A DNA stretch of 5,183 bases, from NCBI GenBank assembly GCA_937901265.1, contig CALCHA010000605.1, positions 1-5,183 on the forward strand, in the 5' to 3' direction. This DNA comes from an uncultured Phycisphaerales bacterium (GTDB lineage: Bacteria; Planctomycetota; Phycisphaerae; WQYP01). Positions within the stretch are counted from its first letter, which is position 1, and each line of letters starts with the position of its first letter. This document shows positions 1-5,183 of this stretch, one piece after another. A model generated the notes under the pieces. It had not been told where the DNA came from. It saw only the letters and a program-made list of their open reading frames with translations, and searched no databases. Made by a program: the position numbers and the translations under genes.

Positions 1-1
1 G

Positions 2-394
2 GCGAAGGGGGTGGCGGCGCTGATCGCGCAGGGCCACGTGGCGGCGGCGCATGATTGTTCGGAGGGGGGGCTGGCGGTGGCGCTGGCGGAGATGCTGTTT
101 GCGGGGGGGCTGGGGGCGGAGATCGATCTCGCGGGGGCACCGATCGGGAGCGATGTCACGGAGGATGCGACGGTGCTGTTTTCGGAGTCGGCCTCGCGGT
201 ATCTGCTGGAGGTGGAGGCGGATCGGTTTGACGCGGTGGCGCGGCTGCTGAAAGGGGCGGCAATTCCGTTTGGCGTTCTGGGCCGCACGACCGAGGGGCA
301 GCGGCTGGCGATACGTGGGCTGCAGGGTGGGGCGTTGATGAATGAGGAGGTGGGTGCATTGAAGAAGTCGTGGCTGGGGACGTTGGATTGGTGA
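2..394 (+). CDS. purL: Phosphoribosylformylglycinamidine synthase subunit PurL, C-terminal part (5' end outside window)
   Basis: PurL converts FGAR to FGAM in the cytoplasm, using ATP and ammonia from glutamine, in de novo purine synthesis. The frame is already open at the first bases, so only the last 130 residues are present; the family is usually about 730-760 residues in the stand-alone form. The fragment carries the family signature [14 protein letters not shown] (fragment residues 18-31), which belongs to the second AIR-synthase-like C-terminal domain. It is followed by the expected [17 protein letters not shown] core strand region and the F-G-V-L-G-R-T strand. It ends in [10 protein letters not shown] and a TGA stop. 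A GTG at base 11 is internal and not a start. The coding strand is strikingly G-rich, and glycine is mostly encoded by GGG. The dut start lies 71 bases downstream. Identity is very secure. The missing N-terminal part cannot be judged. Confidence 0.96.
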   Translation, partial: AKGVAALIAQGHVAAAHDCSEGGLAVALAEMLFAGGLGAEIDLAGAPIGSDVTEDATVLFSESASRYLLEVEADRFDAVARLLKGAAIPFGVLGRTTEGQRLAIRGLQGGALMNEEVGALKKSWLGTLDW

Positions 395-453
395 CCGCGG
401 GTGCAGGAATCGGGGGTTGTTCGGGAATTCCGGGCAGCCCTCGCCGCGTGACT

Positions 454-458
454 GGAGG
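454..458 (+). promoter_or_regulatory. Ribosome binding site of dut
   Basis: GGAGG lies 7 bases before the ATG at 466, an almost ideal Shine-Dalgarno match and spacing. It decides the dut start. The same frame is open back to a GTG at 370 inside the purL end, but the residues in between do not resemble a dUTPase N-terminus. Confidence 0.85.
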
Positions 459-465
459 ATTTTGC

Positions 466-924
466 ATGGCAGTGCCGATAAACATTCAGGTGACCTGGCT
501 GGCGCATGGGCGCGGGCTCTCGTTGCCAGCGTATCAGACGGCGCATGCGGCGGGCATGGACCTGCTGGCCGCGGTGCCGGAGGATCAGCCGCTGGAGCTG
601 CAGCCGATGGATCGGGTCGCCTGCCCCTGCGGGTTTGCGATGGCGCTGCCGGAGGGGTATGAAGCGCAGGTGCGTCCGCGGTCGGGGATGGCGTTGAAGG
701 TTGGGCTGTCGATGCCCAATGCGCCGGGCACGATCGACGCGGACTATCGCGGGGAGGTCAAGGTCCTCCTGATCAACCTGGGCAGGGAGCCGATCGCCAT
801 CACGCGCGGGATGCGAATCGCCCAGATGGTCGTCGCGAAAGTGGAAAAGGCGATCTGGAGTGAAGTGGAGACGTTGCCCGAAACGGACCGTGGCGGCGGC
901 GGGTTTGGGAGCACGGGGGCATGA
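466..924 (+). CDS. dut: Deoxyuridine 5'-triphosphate nucleotidohydrolase (dUTPase), homotrimeric type
   Basis: Dut hydrolyses dUTP to dUMP and pyrophosphate. This keeps uracil out of DNA and supplies dUMP to thymidylate synthase. At 152 residues it has the normal length of the all-beta trimeric family. All five motifs are visible in order: motif 1 AGMDLLA (29-35), motif 2 RPRSGMALK (70-78), motif 3 [17 protein letters not shown] (88-104), motif 4 RIAQMVV (117-123) and the C-terminal motif 5 [10 protein letters not shown] (142-151). By analogy with E. coli Dut, D91 should be the catalytic base and Y94 the deoxyribose-discriminating tyrosine. Motif 5 would close over a neighbouring subunit's active site. 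The start at 466 is fixed by the GGAGG at 454-458. The gene sits 71 bases after purL and 42 before ftsK on the same strand with no evident terminator, so cotranscription is likely. Nothing is missing or unusual in the protein. Confidence 0.97.
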   Translation: MAVPINIQVTWLAHGRGLSLPAYQTAHAAGMDLLAAVPEDQPLELQPMDRVACPCGFAMALPEGYEAQVRPRSGMALKVGLSMPNAPGTIDADYRGEVKVLLINLGREPIAITRGMRIAQMVVAKVEKAIWSEVETLPETDRGGGGFGSTGA

Positions 925-944
925 GTCGTAAGATGGGGGTGGGG
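901..944 (+). other. Cluster of G-tracts across the dut/ftsK junction (possible G-quadruplex)
   Basis: Five runs of three or more G occur on the coding strand at 901-903, 907-909, 915-919, 935-939 and 941-944. The first three are in the last dut codons (motif 5 is Gly-rich) and the last two in the ftsK leader. A quadruplex would need one 15-base loop (920-934). G-runs are common throughout this strand, so this may be composition only. Confidence 0.2.
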
Positions 945-957
945 CGAATGGAGTCTT

Positions 958-962
958 AGGAG
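958..962 (+). promoter_or_regulatory. Ribosome binding site of ftsK
   Basis: AGGAG ends 4 bases before the ATG at 967. The match is good and the spacing a little short. It supports this ATG as the start, which also leaves a normal short, positively charged N-terminus before the first membrane segment. Confidence 0.65.
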
Positions 963-966
963 CAGC

Positions 967-3582
967 ATGGCAGCACGCAAAGACAGCAAGTCGAACAAGC
1001 CGGTGATCGCGCGCATCATCCTGATGATGTTTGCGTGGGTACTTTTTGTCCTGTTCACCCTCTCCTGCGTTTCCTTTTCGCCGTTCGATCCCCCCTCGCA
1101 CATGCTGGTGAGCTATGGCGGCGGGCACGTGCACAACTGGTGCGGCAGCGTGGGGGCGCACATCGCGTACCTGTCGATGCAGCGGATTGGGCCCGGAATT
1201 TTTGTCGGGATTGTGCTGCTGGGCATCGGAATGGTGATCTGGTCGAAGGGGGATGAAGTCACGCAGCTTCCGCTGCGCATCATCGGCACGGCGATGCTGA
1301 TGGCCTGCTTTTCAACGCTGTTTAACCTGGTGGGCGGCGCGGGGCCTTTTGGCGAGGGTGCCGGGGGCATGCTGGGGATCGCGCTGGGAACGTTTTTGGC
1401 GCTGAAGTTCGGGGTGATGGCGTGGCTGTTTCTGGCGTTCGGGTTTGTGGTGGGAGCGCTGCTGGCGGCGGATGAGTTTGTGCTGGCGTTGCCGGCGCGG
1501 CTGATGTGGCTGGGCAAGCGGCTGCCGACGGAGCAACTGGCGGGCGTGGCGGCGGGAGCAGCGGCCGGGGCGGCGGGCGGGATACGGGGCATATTGAGCT
1601 GGTCGCCGAAGGCACGGGTGCTTTCTCCGAAGGCGGAGAAGTCGGAGCCGAAGGTGAACGCTCGCAAGAAGAAGGATGCCGCGGAAAAGGCTGAGGGAGA
1701 GAATGGGGCGGGGACGCTGGGCGATTTGATGAACGCGCCGGAGGCACCGGGCGAAGAGGGGCTGGCGGGGCGCAAGACGCGCGAGCCGACGAAGGTGCAG
1801 GCGACGCCGGTGGTTGGCGATGCCAGCGACGTTGGCGAAGTTGCCGAATCGGTACTGCCGGTGAAGGCCCCCCCCACCGAGCCGGTGGTGCGCAAGCCGA
1901 TGGCAGCGAAGGCGCTGGCCAAGACCCCCCCGACCAACAAGCCGCAGGATCTGGGGAACTACCGCCTGCCGACGCTGGATTTGCTGGACGAGGCGGAACC
2001 GATTGATTCGGCGGGGCATGAGCAGCGGGTGCGTGAGAAGGCGAAGATTCTGGAAGCGACGCTGGAATCGTACAACATCGACGGCAAGGTGGAAGCGATC
2101 GACACGGGGCCGGTGGTGACGCTGTTTGAGGTGGCGCTGGCACCGGGGGTGAAGTCGTCGCATGTGGCGGCGCTGGCGAAGGACATTGCGCGGGCGCTCA
2201 AGAGCCCGCCGGTGCGGATCATCGACAACATTCCGGGCAAATCGACGATGGGCATTGAGGTGCCGAACCTGGACCGCGAGCGCGTGCGGCTCAAGGAGCT
2301 GTTCCAGATCGCGGACGACCGGATCATGAAGATGGCGCTGCCGATGTGTCTGGGGAAGGACGCGTCGGGCAATCCGCTGGTCGAAGATCTGGCGAAAATT
2401 CCGCACATGCTGATCGCGGGGACGACGGGCTCGGGCAAATCGGTGTGCATCAATTCGATCATCATGACGCTGCTGCTGACGCAGCGGCCGGACCACGTGA
2501 AGCTGATCATGGTGGATCCCAAGATGGTGGAAATGCAGGATTACAAGGCGATTCCGCACCTGATGGCGCCGATCATCGACGACATGAGCAAGGCGGAATC
2601 CATCCTGGAGTGGGCCACGCAGAAGATGGATGAGCGGTATGAAACGATGTCGGAAGCGAGCGTCCGGCACATCAAGGATTACAACAAGCTGACGCGCGAA
2701 GAGATCATTGAGCGGTTCAACGCGACGACGGACGACGACAAGGCGAAGCTGCAGTTTCACATGCCTTACATCGTGATCATCATCGACGAGCTGGCGGATC
2801 TGATGATGACGAGCAAGGAAGTGGAGGGGCATATCGTGCGCATCGCGCAGAAGGCGCGTGCGGTGGGGATTCACCTGATTCTTGCGACGCAGCGGCCGGA
2901 GGCGCAGGTGGTGACGGGGCTGATCAAATCGAACATGCCGGGGCGGGTGTGTTTCCAGGTGCGTTCGCGGCTGGACTCGCGGATCATGCTGGATCAGTCG
3001 GGGGGCGAGTTGCTGCTGGGGCAGGGGGATATGCTGATGCTCAAGCCGACGGGCGGGGGCATGGTGCGGGCGCAGGCGGCGTTCGTGGATGACAAGGAAA
3101 TCCGCAACGTGTGCAAGTTCCTGAAGGAGATCGCGCAGCCGGAGTTCCACCCGGAGCTGATGCAGCTGGGGCAGGCACAGGGGCTGGCGGAGGGCGAGGA
3201 GAAGGACCCGCTGTACAACGAGGCGGTGGACATCATGATCGAGAGCGGGCGGGGAAGCGTGTCGCTCGTGCAGCGGCGGCTGAACATTGGGTATTCACGG
3301 GCCAGCCGGTTGATCGACCAGATGCGGCGGACAGGAATTGTGGGGGCCTACAAGGGGTCGATGGCGTCGGAGGTGGTGGTCACGAAGGAGGAGTGGGAGG
3401 AGATGAAGGCGGCGGATGGCGGACGTTCGGTGCCGGGCGGCGACGGATCGGCGGGTTCGACAGGAGGGCACGCGGGCGGCGGCGTGAACGCGGGGTTTGC
3501 GCAGCAGGTCTCCTCGACCTTTGACGAAGCGGATGAGGACTCCGGCGTGCCCGATGAGTTGCCGGGCGAACATGGGTATTGA
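967..3582 (+). CDS. ftsK: DNA translocase FtsK (FtsK/SpoIIIE family) with extended C-terminal tail
   Basis: FtsK is a membrane-anchored hexameric ATPase that pumps double-stranded DNA at the division site and, in known systems, activates XerC/XerD recombination at dif. The protein has 871 residues. A basic N-terminus (K5, K8, K11, R16) precedes hydrophobic segments at about 13-37, 74-92, 103-122 and 133-170; the last is long enough for two helices. An Ala-rich stretch (192-205) opens a Lys/Ala/Pro/Glu-rich linker to about 325, much shorter than the E. coli linker. The alpha domain is about 335-455. The RecA-like beta domain follows, with Walker A AGTTGSGKS (484-492), Walker B YIVIIIDELADLMM (601-614, D607/E608), and the family-typical TQRPEAQVVTGLIKSNMPGR (641-660) and LLLGQGDML (682-690). 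The gamma winged helix, which reads DNA polarity, is about 747-806 (SGRGSVSLVQRRLNIGYSRA at 760-779). About 60 residues follow it: Gly-rich (818-843), then acidic to the end. No key residue is missing, so the motor should be active. Confidence 0.97.
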   Translation: MAARKDSKSNKPVIARIILMMFAWVLFVLFTLSCVSFSPFDPPSHMLVSYGGGHVHNWCGSVGAHIAYLSMQRIGPGIFVGIVLLGIGMVIWSKGDEVTQLPLRIIGTAMLMACFSTLFNLVGGAGPFGEGAGGMLGIALGTFLALKFGVMAWLFLAFGFVVGALLAADEFVLALPARLMWLGKRLPTEQLAGVAAGAAAGAAGGIRGILSWSPKARVLSPKAEKSEPKVNARKKKDAAEKAEGENGAGTLGDLMNAPEAPGEEGLAGRKTREPTKVQATPVVGDASDVGEVAESVLPVKAPPTEPVVRKPMAAKALAKTPPTNKPQDLGNYRLPTLDLLDEAEPIDSAGHEQRVREKAKILEATLESYNIDGKVEAIDTGPVVTLFEVALAPGVKSSHVAALAKDIARALKSPPVRIIDNIPGKSTMGIEVPNLDRERVRLKELFQIADDRIMKMALPMCLGKDASGNPLVEDLAKIPHMLIAGTTGSGKSVCINSIIMTLLLTQRPDHVKLIMVDPKMVEMQDYKAIPHLMAPIIDDMSKAESILEWATQKMDERYETMSEASVRHIKDYNKLTREEIIERFNATTDDDKAKLQFHMPYIVIIIDELADLMMTSKEVEGHIVRIAQKARAVGIHLILATQRPEAQVVTGLIKSNMPGRVCFQVRSRLDSRIMLDQSGGELLLGQGDMLMLKPTGGGMVRAQAAFVDDKEIRNVCKFLKEIAQPEFHPELMQLGQAQGLAEGEEKDPLYNEAVDIMIESGRGSVSLVQRRLNIGYSRASRLIDQMRRTGIVGAYKGSMASEVVVTKEEWEEMKAADGGRSVPGGDGSAGSTGGHAGGGVNAGFAQQVSSTFDEADEDSGVPDELPGEHGY

Positions 3583-3617
3583 GGAGCGGGAAAGCTGAAA
3601 ATGGCGGGGGTGCGAGC

Positions 3618-3646
3618 TCTCCATAGCGCGACGGTGCGGGTACAAT
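3618..3646 (+). promoter_or_regulatory. Candidate sigma70-type promoter for recJ
   Basis: TACAAT at 3641-3646 matches the -10 consensus at five of six positions. A weak -35 candidate, TCTCCA (3618-3623, three of six), lies 17 bases upstream. Transcription would start near 3653, giving a leader of roughly 23 bases to the recJ ATG at 3676. It lies in the 93-base gap after ftsK, the longest gap in the window. A perfect 6-base inverted repeat (GGTGCG 3633-3638, CGCACC 3658-3663) flanks the -10. Confidence 0.45.
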
Positions 3647-3663
3647 GACGTGCTGTTCGCACC
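3633..3663. repeat. Inverted repeat flanking the putative recJ -10 box
   Basis: GGTGCG (3633-3638) and its exact reverse complement CGCACC (3658-3663) are separated by 19 bases holding the TACAAT box. It could be an operator. A 6-base repeat is short enough to occur by chance in GC-rich DNA, and the spacing is not that of a classical terminator; no T-run follows. Confidence 0.2.
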
Positions 3664-3675
3664 ACGGGGTCAGGG

Positions 3676-5175
3676 ATGATCTGCACGTCAGCCACTTCTT
3701 ACAAACGCAAGCGCTGGGTGGTTGCCCCGGGAGATCCCGTGGCCGCCGGTGCCCTTGCCCGGGCGCTGCGGATTCCGCCATTGCTGGGGGAGCTGCTGGT
3801 GCAGCGGGGTCTTGCGGATGCGGCGGCGGCAGCGGATTTTCTCGATCCGAAATTTAAGAATCTGCATGCGCCGAGCCTGCTGCCCCACATGGACGCCGCC
3901 ACGGAGCGCATCGCCGGGGCCGTGCGCAACGGGGAGAAGATCACGCTTTATGGCGACTACGATGTCGACGGGATCACGGGCACGGCGATGCTGTGGCATA
4001 CGCTCAAGGCGGCACGGGCCAACGTGGACAGCTACATTCCGCACCGTGTCGATGAGGGCTATGGTCTCAACACCGAGGCCGTCAGGACGCTGATCGACGC
4101 GGGGACGCAGCTGCTGGTGACCATCGACTGCGGCTGCTCGGCGATCGAACCGATCACCTACGCGCGGGCGCACCACGTCGATGTGATCGTCTCCGATCAT
4201 CACGAGTTTCCCAGCAGCGGGGAGCTTCCGCCGGCGATCATCGTCCATCCGCGGTTGCCCGGCAGTGCGACGGTGTACCCCAATCCAGATCTTTGCGGTG
4301 CGGGCGTCGCGTTCAAGCTGGCGTGGGCGATCGCGCAGAAACTGTGCAACACGGAGCGGGTGAACGAGACGTACCGGGGCTTGCTGCTGGCGTTTGCGGC
4401 GCTCGTGGAGCTGGGAACAATCGCGGACGTGGTGCCGCTGGTCGGCGAAAATCGGATTCTGGTGAAGTATGGCCTGACGCAGCTGGCACGCAGCACGAAC
4501 CCGGGGCTGCGAGCGTTGATTGCGGCGGCGGGGTTTGGGGGCGACTCGGAACGGGCGCTGGACTGCACTGCCGTGGGGTTTTCGCTGGCTCCGCGGCTCA
4601 ACGCCGCCGGGCGCATGGGCCACGCGCGGGAAGCGGTGGAGCTGCTCACCACGGCGACCGGGCAGCGGGCGGAAGAACTTGCGGCGTACCTGGAGGAACA
4701 GAACCGCGACCGGCAGGCGACGGAGCGCAAGATGGCGGACACTGCGCGGGAGCAAATCGAAAAGAGAAAGTCGGCCATCGACCGTGAGGATATGGTGCTG
4801 GTGGCCGCGCATCCTTCGTTTCACGCGGGGGTGGTTGGCATTGTCGCGTCGCGCCTGGTGGACCGCTTTCATCGGCCGGCGTTTGTGCTGTCGCAGCCGG
4901 ACGGGGAAGGGCTCCTGCACGGCTCAGCGCGATCCATTCCCAGCTTCGAGCTGCACCTCGCCATTGATGCCGTGCGCGACCTCCTGATCTCCGGCGGCGG
5001 GCACGCGATGGCGGGGGGCGGGAAACTGCCGCTGGCGAACCTGGATACGTTCCGCGAGCGGCTCAATGCGTATGCACGCGAAAAGTTGTCGGAGGAAGAC
5101 TTTATCCTCTCCCTGCCGATCAGCGGCACGCTTTCGCTGATCGACTGCACGCCGGCGATCATCGCCCAACTGTAG
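3676..5175 (+). CDS. recJ: Single-stranded-DNA-specific exonuclease RecJ, ending early inside its C-terminal OB domain
   Basis: RecJ degrades single-stranded DNA 5'->3' using divalent metal ions, in RecF-type recombination, mismatch repair and base excision repair. DHH-domain motifs: YGDYDVDGIT (92-101; D94, D96, D98), TIDCG (149-153), SDHH (173-176), CGAGVAFKLA (207-216), ELGTIADVVPL (245-255) and APRLNAAGRM (305-314). A long charged helix at about 330-366 links to DHHA1, with HAGVVGIVASRL (383-394), GSARSI (416-421) and GGGHAMAGGG (440-449; the last positions are more usually A-A-G). The ATG at 3676 is the first possible start after an in-frame TGA at 3646; the ribosome binding site is weak (GGGG at 3666-3669). 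The frame stops with TAG after 499 residues, where relatives have about 560-580. The OB domain begins near residue 476 but is cut after about 25 residues, before its P-F-G-x-G-N region. The catalytic core is complete, so activity is possible, but this may be a nonsense mutant or sequence error. Confidence 0.93.
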   Translation: MICTSATSYKRKRWVVAPGDPVAAGALARALRIPPLLGELLVQRGLADAAAAADFLDPKFKNLHAPSLLPHMDAATERIAGAVRNGEKITLYGDYDVDGITGTAMLWHTLKAARANVDSYIPHRVDEGYGLNTEAVRTLIDAGTQLLVTIDCGCSAIEPITYARAHHVDVIVSDHHEFPSSGELPPAIIVHPRLPGSATVYPNPDLCGAGVAFKLAWAIAQKLCNTERVNETYRGLLLAFAALVELGTIADVVPLVGENRILVKYGLTQLARSTNPGLRALIAAAGFGGDSERALDCTAVGFSLAPRLNAAGRMGHAREAVELLTTATGQRAEELAAYLEEQNRDRQATERKMADTAREQIEKRKSAIDREDMVLVAAHPSFHAGVVGIVASRLVDRFHRPAFVLSQPDGEGLLHGSARSIPSFELHLAIDAVRDLLISGGGHAMAGGGKLPLANLDTFRERLNAYAREKLSEEDFILSLPISGTLSLIDCTPAIIAQL

Positions 5176-5183
5176 CGTCTCGC

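Noticed and set aside
425..432. Perfect palindrome GGAATTCC in the purL-dut gap
   Set aside because: Only 8 bases, no loop or T-run, and no sign of a terminator or operator.
370..465. N-terminal extension of dut from a GTG at 370
   Set aside because: The extra residues do not look like a dUTPase N-terminus and would overlap purL. The ATG at 466 has an excellent GGAGG and gives the normal family length.
929..958. TAAGA/TCTTA inverted repeat before ftsK
   Set aside because: Only five weak base pairs around a 20-base loop; not a credible terminator or switch.
1312..3150. Long minus-strand open frame (612 codons) opposite ftsK
   Set aside because: Its translation is Arg/His/Gln-rich and low in complexity, typical of the antisense of a GC-rich gene. 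ftsK on the + strand has full domain support across the same bases.
3645..3857. Small + strand frame starting at the ATG inside TACAATG
   Set aside because: It overlaps the recJ start in another frame, shows no motif, and its ATG lies in the likely -10 box.
4797..4804. GCTGGTGG, identical to the E. coli Chi site, inside recJ
   Set aside because: Chi is specific to enterobacterial RecBCD; a single copy in a G-rich coding strand is expected by chance.
3688..4920. Minus-strand open frame (410 codons) opposite recJ
   Set aside because: Arg/His/Pro-rich translation with no recognisable motif, and fully covered by recJ, whose catalytic motifs are all on the + strand.

Overview
This is a GC-rich stretch of bacterial chromosome with four housekeeping genes, all on the + strand and closely spaced: the 3' end of purL (purine synthesis), dut (dUTPase), ftsK (DNA translocase) and most of recJ (single-strand exonuclease). 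No RNA gene, mobile element, CRISPR array or phage gene is visible. The non-coding gaps are only 71, 42 and 93 bases. The source looks like a free-living bacterium whose codons mostly end in G or C. My best guess is Planctomycetota, perhaps a Phycisphaerae-like lineage, from the general look of the FtsK membrane domain and the PurL C-terminus. That is an impression from memory, not a search, and my confidence is low to moderate.

Layout: bases 2-394 encode the last 130 residues of PurL. A 71-base gap carries a strong ribosome binding site for dut (466-924, 152 aa, all five dUTPase motifs). After 42 bases comes ftsK (967-3582, 871 aa): membrane domain, short linker, alpha/beta motor, gamma winged helix, and an additional Gly-rich and acidic tail. 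A 93-base gap follows, with a plausible sigma70-type promoter (TACAAT at 3641-3646). Then recJ runs from 3676 to a TAG at 5173-5175. No convincing intrinsic terminator is seen between any two genes, so purL-dut-ftsK may be cotranscribed, with recJ read from the same transcript, its own promoter, or both.

How the genes fit together: PurL feeds the nucleotide pool. Dut removes dUTP and supplies dUMP for thymidylate synthesis, so it limits uracil in DNA. FtsK pumps and resolves chromosome ends at division. RecJ trims 5' ends in recombination and repair. The group is plausible as a nucleotide-supply and genome-maintenance cluster, but it is not a new system.

The most notable observation is at the right edge. 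The recJ frame stops at a TAG inside the C-terminal OB-fold domain, just before the expected P-F-G-x-G-N region. The few bases after the stop read on in frame as the residues expected there (R-L-A). This suggests a single-base nonsense change, a sequencing error or, much less likely, readthrough or reassignment of UAG. The window ends 8 bases later, so it cannot be settled here.
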